A DNA stretch of 64,000 bases, from assembly GCA_963838155.1 (NCBI GenBank), contig CAWIQE010000002.1, positions 1-64,000 of the forward strand, read 5' to 3'. Every line of letters starts with the position of its first letter. The first letter of the stretch is position 1. This document shows positions 7,759-16,554 of the stretch, piece after piece. The notes beneath the pieces are model-generated. The model did not search any database. It was not told the DNA's origin and saw nothing but the letters and a program-made list of their open reading frames with translations. Position numbers and translations under genes: made by a program. The stretch is from Pararhizobium_B sp963838155 (GTDB lineage: Bacteria > Pseudomonadota > Alphaproteobacteria > Rhizobiales > Rhizobiaceae).

Positions 7759-10488
7759 ATGAACGGCCAGTCCCTCGACCATCTTCTCAAGCCCCGGTCC
7801 GTGGCCGTCGTCGGCGCGAGCGAACGGGAGCGGTCGGTGGGGCGCGCGGTCTGCCGCAACCTGCTCGATGCCGGCTTTTCGGGCCGGATCCATTTCGTCA
7901 ATCCGAAGCATTCGAGCCTGTTCGGCCGTCCCTGCCACGCCGCCCTCGGGGACCTCGACGAACCGGTCGACCTCGCGATCGTCGCCACGCCGGCCGCCGC
8001 CGTCGCGGACGTCATCGCCGAAGCGGCGGCAGGCGGCACGGCAGCGGCCATCGTTCTCACGGCAGCCATCGCCGACGGCGGGAGATCCGCAGCGGATCGG
8101 GTCCTTCGGACCGCTTCCGAAAGCGGCATGCGCATCATCGGCCCGAACTGCCTCGGCGTGCTGACGCCGTCGATCGGCCTCAACGCAAGCTTTGCGCATA
8201 TTTCGGCCCTGCCCGGCCGTCTGGCGTTCATTTCGCAGTCGGGTGCCATACTGACATCGGTGCTCGACTGGGCGGTCGCTCGGCAAGTCGGCTTTTCGTC
8301 CATGGCATCGATCGGCAACGCGCTGGACGTGGCGTTCGCCGATCTCATCGACTATTTCGCCGCCGACCGGGGGACCTCGGCGATCCTGCTCTACGTCGAG
8401 TCGGTCCAGGACGCGCCGGCCTTCGTGTCCGCGGCGCGGCGCGCGGCGCGGATCAAGCCGGTCATCGTCATGAAGGTCGGCCGCTACCCCGAAGGCGCGA
8501 GGGCCGCGCTTTCCCATACGGGGGCGCTCGCCGGCTCGGACGCCGTATACGATGCGGCCTTCCGCCGGTCGGGCCTGGTACGCGTCTATTCCCTGGAGGA
8601 ACTCTTCGATGCAGCCGCGATCCTCGGCCTGGAGCGCTCGATCGACGGCGAAGGGCTGACCATCGTCACCAATGGCGGCGGCGCGGGCGTCATCGCCGCC
8701 GATTGCCTGCACGAGACCGGCGGCCGGCTCGCGCAACTCGATGCGCGGACCCGCACGGCGCTCGATGCGGCCTTGCCCGGCACCTGGTCGCACGGCAATC
8801 CGGTCGACATCATCGGCGATGCGGACGGCCCGCGGTTCGGCTCCGCCCTGAAGACCGTCCTCGACGATCCGCAGACGCATGCGGCGCTGGTCATCAGGTG
8901 TCCGACCTCGATCGCTTCGGCCGAGGAAACCGCGCGGTCCGTCGTCGATGCGATCGCCGAGCATCGTCAGACTTTCGGTCGCAACAAGCCGGTGCTGACG
9001 TGCTGGCTCGGCCAGAAGACGGTGGCGCAGGCGCGCGCAGAGTTCGAAGATGCCGGGATCCCGACCTTCGAATCGCCCGAAGACGCCGTCCGGGCGTTCA
9101 TGCACATGATTTCATTGGCCCGCACGCGCGAGACCATGATGCGCACGCCCCGCTTCAGCCAGCAGGATTTTCCGGTCGACCGGCCCGCGGCGGAAGCCGT
9201 CGTCGCCGCCGCGCGCCGGGACGGCCGCTCGCTTCTTTCCGAGACGGAGTCGAAGGCGCTGCTGTCCGCCTATGGCATCCGCGTCGCACCGACGACCGTG
9301 GCGACGACGCCGGCGGAGGCCGGCGCGATCGTCGAGGGTCTCCTTTCTTCAGCGGATGCGCCCGCCGGCTGCGTCCTCAAGATCGCCTCGCCGGACATCA
9401 CCCACAAGAGCGACGTGGGCGGCGTGAGACTGGGCATCCGCTCAGGCGCCGCAGCCAGGGAGGCCGCCGAGGACATGCTGCGGTCCGTCGCCGAAAGCCG
9501 CCCCGACGCCCGGATCGAGGGGATCGCGGTCGAGCCGATGATCGATCCTGCGGGAGCGCACGAATTGATCGTCGGCATCGGTCGCGATCCGACATTCGGC
9601 CCCGTCCTCCTCTTCGGAGCCGGCGGCACCGCCGTCGAGGCGATCGACGACAAGGCGGTCGAGCTGCCGCCGCTGGACGAGCTCCTCGCCCAGGGCATGA
9701 TCGGGCGCACGCGTATTTCCCGATTGCTCTCCGGCTACCGCAATCGGCCGCCCGCCGACCTCGCCGCGATCGCGGAGGTACTGATCCGCCTGGCGCGCCT
9801 TGCCGAAGACCTGCCGGACGTCGCCGAGCTGGACGTCAATCCGCTGCTCGCCGACGCTGCCGGCGTCGTCGCCCTCGATGCGCGCGTCGTTCTGACGAAG
9901 GAGGCGGCCGACCCCAGTCGCGCCGCCGAGCATCTCGCGATCGCGCCCTACCCCGAGGGATGGGACGAAGACATCCGCGACGCCGGCGGCGGGACGGTGC
10001 ATCTGCGCCCGATCCTTCCCACCGACGAGCATCTCTATCCCGCTTTCTTCGACCGCGTCAGCCAGGGCGACATCCGGCTGCGGCTGTTCTCGCCGCGCCG
10101 GCATTTCACGCACGGGGATTTCGCCCGCTGGACCCAGATCGACTATCGTCGCGAAATGGCGTTCGTGGCACTCGACGCAAGGAGCGGCGACCTCCTCGGC
10201 GTTTCGCGCATCGCCAGCGGGCTCGATCCTCAGTCGGCGGAGTTCGCCATCCTGGTGCGCAGCGACGTGCAGGGACGCGGCATCGGCTATGCGCTGATGC
10301 GCAAGCTGATCGCCTACGCCCGCGCCAGGACGCTCGACCGCCTCTGCGGCACCGTGTTGCGCGACAACACCTGCATGCGCAGCCTTTGCCGCGCCCTGGG
10401 TTTCACCGAAAGCTGGACCGTGGAGGGCCCCGATACGGTTCTGGTCGAGATGAACCTTACGGAAGCCGCCGGGCGACGACCTCAATAG
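7759..10488 (+). CDS. Pat-like protein: ADP-forming acyl-CoA synthetase fused to GNAT acetyltransferase
   Basis: A 909-residue fusion with the Pat/PatZ architecture. A CoA-binding domain (RSVAVVGAS, about 10-110) and a succinyl-CoA-ligase-like domain are followed by an ATP-grasp domain (about 480-700). The C-terminal GNAT domain (about 745-900) has the acetyl-CoA loop QGRGIGYALM. Unlike many Pat proteins, it keeps a histidine in the SHTGALAG motif (about residue 253), the position phosphorylated in ADP-forming acetyl-CoA synthetases. It may therefore be a lysine acetyltransferase, a working acyl-CoA synthetase, or both. ATG 7759 is chosen at the CoA-binding domain; an ATG at 7699 overlapping trxC is possible. 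The 3' end overlaps the convergent formaldehyde dehydrogenase gene by 7 bp. Confidence 0.88.
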   Translation: MNGQSLDHLLKPRSVAVVGASERERSVGRAVCRNLLDAGFSGRIHFVNPKHSSLFGRPCHAALGDLDEPVDLAIVATPAAAVADVIAEAAAGGTAAAIVLTAAIADGGRSAADRVLRTASESGMRIIGPNCLGVLTPSIGLNASFAHISALPGRLAFISQSGAILTSVLDWAVARQVGFSSMASIGNALDVAFADLIDYFAADRGTSAILLYVESVQDAPAFVSAARRAARIKPVIVMKVGRYPEGARAALSHTGALAGSDAVYDAAFRRSGLVRVYSLEELFDAAAILGLERSIDGEGLTIVTNGGGAGVIAADCLHETGGRLAQLDARTRTALDAALPGTWSHGNPVDIIGDADGPRFGSALKTVLDDPQTHAALVIRCPTSIASAEETARSVVDAIAEHRQTFGRNKPVLTCWLGQKTVAQARAEFEDAGIPTFESPEDAVRAFMHMISLARTRETMMRTPRFSQQDFPVDRPAAEAVVAAARRDGRSLLSETESKALLSAYGIRVAPTTVATTPAEAGAIVEGLLSSADAPAGCVLKIASPDITHKSDVGGVRLGIRSGAAAREAAEDMLRSVAESRPDARIEGIAVEPMIDPAGAHELIVGIGRDPTFGPVLLFGAGGTAVEAIDDKAVELPPLDELLAQGMIGRTRISRLLSGYRNRPPADLAAIAEVLIRLARLAEDLPDVAELDVNPLLADAAGVVALDARVVLTKEAADPSRAAEHLAIAPYPEGWDEDIRDAGGGTVHLRPILPTDEHLYPAFFDRVSQGDIRLRLFSPRRHFTHGDFARWTQIDYRREMAFVALDARSGDLLGVSRIASGLDPQSAEFAILVRSDVQGRGIGYALMRKLIAYARARTLDRLCGTVLRDNTCMRSLCRALGFTESWTVEGPDTVLVEMNLTEAAGRRPQ

Positions 10489-11594
10489 AGAACCACGCTT
10501 CGGATCGATTTGCCCTCGTGCATCAGGTCGAAGGCGGTGTTGATGTCTTCCAGCGGCATGGTGTGGGTGATGAGATCGTCGATGTTGATCTTGCCTTCCA
10601 TGTACCAGTCGACGATCTTCGGAACGTCGGTGCGGCCGCGCGCGCCGCCGAAGGCCGTGCCGCGCCAGACGCGCCCGGTGACGAGCTGGAACGGGCGGGT
10701 GGATATCTCCTTGCCGGCCTCGGCGACGCCGATGACGATCGACTGCCCCCAGCCGCGATGGCAGCATTCGAGAGCCTGGCGCATGACGTTGACGTTGCCG
10801 ATGCATTCGAACGAGAAATCGGCGCCTCCGCCGGTCAGGTCCACGATCGCCTCGACGACCTTGTCGGTTCCGATCTCGTCGGGATTCACGAAATCGGTCA
10901 TGCCGAATTTGCGCGCCGTTTCGGCCTTGGCCGGATTGAGGTCGACGCCGATGATCCTGTCGGCTCCGACCATGCGCGCGGCTTGAATGACGTTCAGCCC
11001 TATGCCGCCGAGGCCGAAGACGACGACGTTGGCGCCGGGCCAGACCTTGGCGGTGTAGACCACGGCCCCGACGCCGGTCGTCACGCCGCATCCGATGTAG
11101 CAGATCTTGTCGAAGGGTGCGTCCTCGCGCACCTTGGCGACGGCGATCTCGGGAAGGACCGTGTAGTTGGAGAAGGTCGAACATCCCATGTAGTGGTAGA
11201 CGACGCCGTCGTCGCAGGAGAAACGGCTGCTGCCGTCCGGCATCAGGCCCTGGCCCTGCGTGCTTCTGATTGCCGTGCAGAGGTTGGAGCGCTGCGACAG
11301 GCATGTCTTGCACTCCCGGCATTCGGGCGTGTAGAGCGGAATGACGTGATCGCCGACTTTCACGGAGGTCACGCCCTCCCCGACCTCGCGCACGATGCCG
11401 GCGCCTTCGTGGCCCAGTATCGCCGGGAACTTGCCCTCGGAGTCCAGGCCCGAAAGCGTGTAGGCGTCCGTGTGGCAGACACCCGTCGCCTTGAGTTCGA
11501 CCAGCACCTCTCCCGCCTTCGGCCCGTCCAGTTCGACGGTTTCGATCGAGAGCGGCTTGTTGGCGGCCCAGGCGACTGCAGCGCGTGACTTCAT
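10482..11594 (-). CDS. frmA: S-(hydroxymethyl)glutathione dehydrogenase / class III alcohol dehydrogenase
   Basis: A 370-residue zinc-dependent dehydrogenase that oxidises the glutathione adduct of formaldehyde, and also reduces S-nitrosoglutathione. The catalytic zinc site (GVCHTDAYTLSG, GHEGAGIV), the four-cysteine structural zinc loop (CRECKTCLSQRSNLC) and the NAD fold (VFGLGGIGLN) are all present, at normal class III length. The ATG at 11594 has a GGAGGG site. The stop lies inside the 3' end of the convergent Pat-like gene. Confidence 0.95.
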   Translation of the reverse strand: MKSRAAVAWAANKPLSIETVELDGPKAGEVLVELKATGVCHTDAYTLSGLDSEGKFPAILGHEGAGIVREVGEGVTSVKVGDHVIPLYTPECRECKTCLSQRSNLCTAIRSTQGQGLMPDGSSRFSCDDGVVYHYMGCSTFSNYTVLPEIAVAKVREDAPFDKICYIGCGVTTGVGAVVYTAKVWPGANVVVFGLGGIGLNVIQAARMVGADRIIGVDLNPAKAETARKFGMTDFVNPDEIGTDKVVEAIVDLTGGGADFSFECIGNVNVMRQALECCHRGWGQSIVIGVAEAGKEISTRPFQLVTGRVWRGTAFGGARGRTDVPKIVDWYMEGKINIDDLITHTMPLEDINTAFDLMHEGKSIRSVVLY

Positions 11595-11736
11595 GATGTC
11601 GTTCCCTCCGAAAGATCGGGCCCGTCGCCCGGTGTCGAAGCCGCATCCTATGAAAGCGGCCACCGCGGCTCCATACCTTCGGCGTCTTTTTTTGCGGGGG
11701 CGGCGGAGGCCCTCGGGACGGGTCGTCGCCCGGCCG

Positions 11737-11940
11737 TCAGGCGCCTTCGGGGACCCGTGGCGGGAGGAAATCGGCTATGCCGAGACGGGGGCCGCCGCAG
11801 TCGGCCCGGAAGGGTCCGGCCTCGGGCCCGCAACCGGCCTGCGCACGGTAGGGAGTGAGCGGAACGGGGGCGTATCGCGCGGATTGGCTGCAGCCGGCGA
11901 GCAGGCACGGGACCAGAAGGAGCAAAGCGATCGCCTTCAT
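11737..11940 (-). CDS. Small predicted lipoprotein
   Basis: A 67-residue product with a lipoprotein signal (MKAIALLLLVPCLLAGC), the LAGC lipobox putting the modified cysteine at residue 17. The mature part is about 50 residues, rich in proline, glycine and alanine, with two further cysteines. No family is recognised. Small lipoproteins of this kind are common in rhizobial genomes. It stands alone between the formaldehyde dehydrogenase and thioesterase genes on the same strand. Confidence 0.6.
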   Translation of the reverse strand: MKAIALLLLVPCLLAGCSQSARYAPVPLTPYRAQAGCGPEAGPFRADCGGPRLGIADFLPPRVPEGA

Positions 11941-12120
11941 CGGGGAACCTCACGGGTTTATAAGCATCATATCATGTATCGCCGATGCTGCGCGAGATTT
12001 GAACCCGTTCAAGAGGCGTAGGCGCGTACGATCCGCCGGCCGGACGCGCGAACCGGCTCTGTCGGTGCGACCGAACTCCCTCAAAAGGATCGAATAGGCC
12101 CCAGTCCGGCGTGCGGAGCG

Positions 12121-12510
12121 TCAGTCCCGCAGGAAGCGCCGGACGACCTCGTGCATCGGCCGGGCCGGCCGGCGCGTGGTCGCATCGAGGCAGCACCAGG
12201 AGCTGCTGACCTCGGCGAGTACCTGCTCGCCGCGCTTGATGAAGGTGCGGAAGGAGGCCCGGCAGCCCTCGACCTTCTCGGCCACGACGGTCGCCTCGAT
12301 GCAGTCGCCGAGGAAGGCCGGGCGCCGGTAGTCGATTTCGTGGCGCAGCGCCACCCAAAGGTGCCGAGAGATCGCCTCGGCGGGCGCAATACGGCGCCAA
12401 TAGCCGACGACGGCCTCCTGAACCCATTTCAAATAGACGGCATTGTTGACGTGACCCATCTGGTCGATGTCGTCCGGCAACACGTGCACTGCTTGCTGAT
12501 GAGGTGACAT
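12121..12510 (-). CDS. Acyl-CoA thioesterase, 4HBT hot-dog fold
   Basis: A 129-residue YbgC-type thioesterase. The signature DIDQMGHVNNAVYLKW near the N terminus carries the conserved aspartate and the HVNN turn of the family; YRRPAFLGD and a C-terminal helix follow. The ATG at 12510 gives the usual length; the frame extends upstream without similarity. The acyl-CoA substrate cannot be assigned from sequence, and there is no operon partner. Confidence 0.85.
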   Translation of the reverse strand: MSPHQQAVHVLPDDIDQMGHVNNAVYLKWVQEAVVGYWRRIAPAEAISRHLWVALRHEIDYRRPAFLGDCIEATVVAEKVEGCRASFRTFIKRGEQVLAEVSSSWCCLDATTRRPARPMHEVVRRFLRD

Positions 12511-12813
12511 CGCTGTCCTTCTCCAGATGCTGGAAAGAGTGAAGCGGCGACTTTCGACCGAGCATACACGATATCGGAGCGCCGGGGAATCGTTACCGTG
12601 TCGCACGAGGCGTTTCCGTGTCGCACCGAGCGAGCCGCCGCGGTCCCTCTCCGGGGCACCGGCAGGCCGGCCGGAATGGAGGGAGGCACGCAGCTACCAA
12701 AACGCGATTTACTCGACCATTTCTACAACTTATTCGTGCTCCGTAAAGGAATGCCCGTTACGTTCGCCGCCACGGTCGGTCCCGGCCAGGATACGACAGA
12801 AGCGGAGGAAACC
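12511..12813. other. Intergenic region without a recognised gene
   Basis: About 300 bp between the leftward thioesterase gene and the rightward 24-codon frame at 12814. It must hold the thioesterase promoter. A less GC-rich patch near 12700-12760 could hold a rightward promoter. No convincing RNA, hairpin terminator or conserved frame was found. Confidence 0.4.
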
Positions 12814-12888
12814 ATGTTGGAGTTGGCGCTCGTAACCGTCATTTTCGTCGTCGGCCTGCTCGTCGTTCTGCCGTCCTGCGAGGACTGA
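12814..12888 (+). CDS. Possible 24-residue single-membrane-helix protein
   Basis: A very short frame encoding mostly one hydrophobic helix (LALVTVIFVVGLLVVLP) that ends in SCED. The ATG follows a near-ideal GGAGGAAACC ribosome site. Short membrane peptides like this exist in rhizobia, but no family is recognised here. The same frame extends upstream to 12598 with low-complexity sequence that looks non-coding. It could also be chance. Confidence 0.35.
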   Translation: MLELALVTVIFVVGLLVVLPSCED

Positions 12889-12915
12889 CGCGCAGCCGTC
12901 GCGAGCCTCCTGAAA

Positions 12916-12991
<76 letters not shown>

Positions 12992-13124
12992 GACGCTTTG
13001 TTTCTTTTTGTTTCAGCGCGCCAAAAACGGCATTGATCTGAAATTCATCGCTTCGGCAACTTACGTTTGTACCGGTGGTGGCGTTGTAGCCGATTTTGCA
13101 TCCAACCTCTAGGGCTGAATTCGC

Positions 13125-13580
13125 CTATTTCGATGGGCGGTTGCCCTCGTGGTCTCCCGGGGGCGGCGGCCCATGGACGGCGTTCAACGAGAAGAGGACG
13201 GCGAACGTGATCGCCAAAGCCACGACTATCAGGAATATGATCGTGAACAGATCGTACCGGTGCGCTATGGCATTCGCGACATCTGCGGAGACATTCTGAT
13301 GGATGGCTATCTTCATGTCGCGAAGTTCATTGAAACAATATGCGCCCGCGAGCATGCATGCGACGCATAGGACAAGCAGGATCGCCCAGGGCGCATTGGC
13401 GAAAATCGCGGATACGACGATCGTGACGACGGTCGCCAGCGCCGCAGCGGTGTAGGGTAAGCTCTCACTGGCGTGGACACGGAAGACCGCCGTGCCTTCG
13501 AATATCTTCGTAAGCGCCTGAGCCCATCCGAAAACCGCACCCGGCGCGGCGCCGACGATTGTCTTGAGTACCCTGTTCAT
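13125..13580 (-). CDS. Hypothetical membrane protein
   Basis: A 151-residue product with three hydrophobic segments: about 45-62 (AAALATVVTIVVSAIFA), 65-85 (WAILLVLCVACMLAGAYCF) and 112-133 (LFTIIFLIVVALAITFAVLF). A hydrophilic stretch between the second and third contains DMKIAIHQN. It starts 3 bp after the frameshifted exported-protein gene, so the two are probably co-transcribed. No family is recognised. Confidence 0.65.
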   Translation of the reverse strand: MNRVLKTIVGAAPGAVFGWAQALTKIFEGTAVFRVHASESLPYTAAALATVVTIVVSAIFANAPWAILLVLCVACMLAGAYCFNELRDMKIAIHQNVSADVANAIAHRYDLFTIIFLIVVALAITFAVLFSLNAVHGPPPPGDHEGNRPSK

Positions 13581-13583
13581 GAC

Positions 13584-14325
13584 TCAATACCTGTTGATGA
13601 CGGGGCTCAATACGGTCATCCCGAATCGACCGACCATTTCTCCCTTTTTATCGGTGAATGTCAGGTCCATTTGAGCCGGATAGTACTTGTCCGCCTTGCC
13701 AACGGTGAATTGGAACTCGCCCTTCGGTCCGAGTTTCATGGGCCCCTTGCCGACGCTCTCGGCAAACTGCGCCGCGAGGTAGGTCGCATCCGCGGGGAAT
13801 TCGGCTGCGTACGTCACGTCGTCGGGATTTCCCTTGTCGCGTCCCTCATATGGCTTCGCGGTATAGGAGAAGTACGAATGAAACCGACCTTCGCCGTTCG
13901 GCTTCACCCCGTATGTCGCATCCAGTTCCAGCAGGCTATCGTGCCTGATGTCGGTATTCGATGGGAAATACAGCTTGATGTGGTGCTTCCAGCCGTCCCT
14001 GGGCGGATCGATCTTGGTCTCGGATATCGGCGGGACATAGTTGACCCCCGCCGCCTTCCGGCAGGCCGCCTCGAACCGTAGTAAGCGGCGGCCCGGGAAC
14101 ATACCAAGCCACCTGCAAGTCCTTGCCCGGGGCGAGATTGCGAATGCAGGTGAAGTAGGTATTGAGCGGCTTCCCCTTTTTCAGCCATGAACCGGTCTTG
14201 AAGTCAAAGTCGCCGATATGGTGTCGCTGAAGTGTACCGTGGCAGCTATCGTCGGCAGCGGCCGGTGGTGCAAGGACGGCGAGGACCGGCAATACGGTTA
14301 CGACTACGAGGAAAAGCGAGCGCAT
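13584..14325 (-). pseudogene. Exported hypothetical protein, interrupted by a frameshift
   Basis: Two frames join into one protein. The first part (from ATG 14325) has a signal peptide (MRSLFLVVVTVLPVLAVLAP, then AAADD) and reads to ...LQVAWYVPG. The protein-like sequence then continues in another frame as FEAACRKAAGVNYVPPISE to the end at 13584. The switch falls between about 14060 and 14103, in a run containing CCCGGGCCGCCGC. Skipping one base restores a product of about 247 residues. The second part, rich in aromatic and polar residues (KADKYYPAQMDLTFTDKKG), looks like a secreted beta-rich protein. No family is recognised. It may be a true pseudogene or a sequencing indel. Confidence 0.6.
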
Positions 14326-14554
14326 CTCTTCTACCTCTTTCATCTTGAAAGCATTATTCTGCCGCAACGTGAAGTTTATTTCCAGAAGCCGCATGCACTT
14401 TTTCGGATCATCCTAACGGCTTATCGTCGGGCTCCTTCCGCATGAAACCGAAATGCAGGTCCGTGCGATCCGCGGGCGGGCGGCAAGGGCGGTGGGATTG
14501 TTCGGGCGGGTACGACCGGCTATCAGATGAGAATGTAGCGATATCGGAGCGTTC

Positions 14555-15328
14555 ATGGCCCGGGAAGTCCAGTCTTTGTCATTCGTCGCTTCCGCGAGCA
14601 GCGACGCGCAGGAGGCGGCGCGCCGTCTGGCTTCGCTCTACGGGCAGTCCGACCCGACCAAGGCCGACGTGATCGTCGCGCTCGGCGGCGACGGGTTCAT
14701 GTTGCAGAAACTGCACGACACCATGAACACCGACCAGCTCGTCTACGGCATGAACCGCGGTTCCGTCGGCTTCCTGATGAACGACTATGCCGAAGAGGGC
14801 CTGCGCGAGCGCATCGCCGCGGCTGTCGAAAACGTCATTCGCCCTCTGGAAATGCACACGGTGGACAGCGAGGGAGAGAGCTACGCGGCACTCGCGATCA
14901 ACGAGGTCTCGCTTTTCCGGCAGTCCTACCAGGCGTGCAAGCTGAAGGTCATCGTCGACGGCCAGAGCCGGCTCGAAGAGCTGGTCTGCGACGGGCTGAT
15001 GGTGGCGACGCCGGCCGGCTCCACCGCCTACAACCTGTCCGCCCATGGCCCGATCCTGCCGCTGGACGCCCCCCTCCTCGCACTCACGCCCGTCAGCGCC
15101 TTCCGGCCGAGGCGCTGGCGCGGCGCGCTGCTCCCCAACCGCTCGACCGTCGAAGTGGAAGTGCTCGAGCCCGTCAAGCGGCCCGTCAACGCCGTGGCGG
15201 ACCATGTCGAGGTCAAGTCTGTCCGCAACGTCCGGATCTCGGAATCGACGACGGCGACGGCACGCATCCTGTCGGACCCGGACCACACCTGGGCCGACCG
15301 GATCCTCGCGGAGCAGTTCATGGACTGA
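14555..15328 (+). CDS. nadK: NAD kinase
   Basis: A 257-residue enzyme that phosphorylates NAD to NADP. The GGDG motif (44-47, in VIVALGGDGFMLQ) provides the catalytic aspartate, NEVSLFR supplies NAD contacts, and the conserved TPAGSTAYNLSAHGPI segment is present. Length matches the short rhizobial NadK. GGAG precedes the ATG. The 3' end faces the DUF3126 gene. Confidence 0.95.
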   Translation: MAREVQSLSFVASASSDAQEAARRLASLYGQSDPTKADVIVALGGDGFMLQKLHDTMNTDQLVYGMNRGSVGFLMNDYAEEGLRERIAAAVENVIRPLEMHTVDSEGESYAALAINEVSLFRQSYQACKLKVIVDGQSRLEELVCDGLMVATPAGSTAYNLSAHGPILPLDAPLLALTPVSAFRPRRWRGALLPNRSTVEVEVLEPVKRPVNAVADHVEVKSVRNVRISESTTATARILSDPDHTWADRILAEQFMD

Positions 15329-15343
15329 GCCGGCGGCGCCGCC

Positions 15344-15577
15344 TCAGAGATCGATGTCGAGGATCGCCATCGAGAAATTGAAGGACAGGTCGCCATCCTC
15401 GTCGTCGCGGAAGATGACGCCGAGGAACTCGTCCCCGATATAGACCTCGGCAGAATCGTCCTTGCGCGGTCGCGCCTTGACAACCATCTGCGGGCTGAAC
15501 GTGCGCTTGAAGTAGGCGTCGAGCTTCCTCAGTTCGTCGGGTTTCAAAACGCCCTCCGTTCGTTGATTTGCGTTCAT
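15344..15577 (-). CDS. DUF3126 family protein
   Basis: A 77-residue protein recognisable as DUF3126, a family largely limited to Alphaproteobacteria: KPDELRKLDAYFKRTFSP, then PRKDDSAEVYIGDEFLGV and a C-terminal acidic strand (FSMAILDIDL). Its function is unknown. The ATG at 15577 is chosen at the start of the conserved region. It lies directly downstream of cysE on the same strand. Confidence 0.85.
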   Translation of the reverse strand: MNANQRTEGVLKPDELRKLDAYFKRTFSPQMVVKARPRKDDSAEVYIGDEFLGVIFRDDEDGDLSFNFSMAILDIDL

Positions 15578-15649
15578 GGACTGGCGCGGCTTTTCGCACG
15601 CCCGCACCGGTAAAGGCAATGGCCGTTCGGCTCTCGAACCGGACCGCGT

Positions 15650-16468
15650 TCAGTCCGACAGCAGCTGGTCCATGGCGCGCGACGGCTCGTCGCATCCCGC
15701 CGAGCCGATGACGCGGGCCGGGACGCCAGCCACGGTGGAATTCGCCGGGACCGCCTTCAGCACCACCGAGCCCGCCGCTATGCGCGAGCAGCGGCCGATC
15801 TCGATATTGCCCAGCACCTTGGCGCCGGCGCCGATCAGGACGCCGTCGCGGATCTTGGGATGACGGTCGCCGCATTCCTTGCCGGTGCCGCCGAGCGTGA
15901 CGCCCTGGAGAATGGAAACGTTGTCGCCGATGGTCGCGGTCGCGCCGACGACCAGGCCGGTGGCGTGGTCGAGAAAGATGCCCTTGCCCACCTTCGCCGC
16001 CGGATTGATGTCGGTCTGGAAGACCTCCGACGAGCGCGACTGGAGATAGAGCGCGAAATCGCGCCGGCCGCCGTTCCAGAGCCAGTGCGCCAGGCGGTGG
16101 GTCTGCAGCGCATGGAAGCCCTTGAAGAACAGGACCGGCTCCATGAAGCGATCGCAGGCCGGATCGCGATCGTAGACGGCCTGGATATCGACGCGCAGCA
16201 CCGCACCCCATTCGGGGCGGTCGGCGGACATGGCCAGGAAGGCCTGGCGCAGGAGGTTCGCCTGGAGGTCGGGATGGTCGAGACGTTCGCAGACACGATG
16301 GATCACCGCATCCTCGAGCGACACCTGGTTGAGCACGGTGCTGAACAGGAACGCGGCGAGCAGCGGGTCCGAGGCGGCAGCCGCCTCGGCTTCCTCCCGA
16401 ACCGCGTTCCAGATCGGATCCATGGCCCGTATGGTATCGGCGCTGCGAACTTCCTGCTTGGCTGGCAT
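15650..16468 (-). CDS. cysE: Serine O-acetyltransferase
   Basis: A 272-residue enzyme making O-acetylserine from serine and acetyl-CoA, the first step of cysteine synthesis. The N-terminal helical domain (DPIWNAVREEAE...) is followed by a left-handed beta helix of hexapeptide repeats (about 150-240) with the catalytic DHATGLVVG and the LGGTGKECGDRHPKI loop. The C-terminal tail (SRAMDQLLSD) ends in charged and aliphatic residues rather than the terminal isoleucine used to dock CysK in enteric bacteria. ATG 16468 has AGGGAG upstream. Confidence 0.95.
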   Translation of the reverse strand: MPAKQEVRSADTIRAMDPIWNAVREEAEAAAASDPLLAAFLFSTVLNQVSLEDAVIHRVCERLDHPDLQANLLRQAFLAMSADRPEWGAVLRVDIQAVYDRDPACDRFMEPVLFFKGFHALQTHRLAHWLWNGGRRDFALYLQSRSSEVFQTDINPAAKVGKGIFLDHATGLVVGATATIGDNVSILQGVTLGGTGKECGDRHPKIRDGVLIGAGAKVLGNIEIGRCSRIAAGSVVLKAVPANSTVAGVPARVIGSAGCDEPSRAMDQLLSD

Positions 16469-16554
16469 GGATCTTCTCCCTGACGTCGGCCTTGCTTGCG
16501 GCATAACATAGGCAACGCGGATGGCAAGTTAAATGGCGGATTTCCCGCCGCCTC

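Noticed and set aside
14555..15328. Sphingosine/diacylglycerol-kinase-type enzyme instead of NAD kinase
   Set aside because: The GGDG fold is shared, but NEVSLFR and TPAGSTAYNLSAHGPI are NadK-specific.
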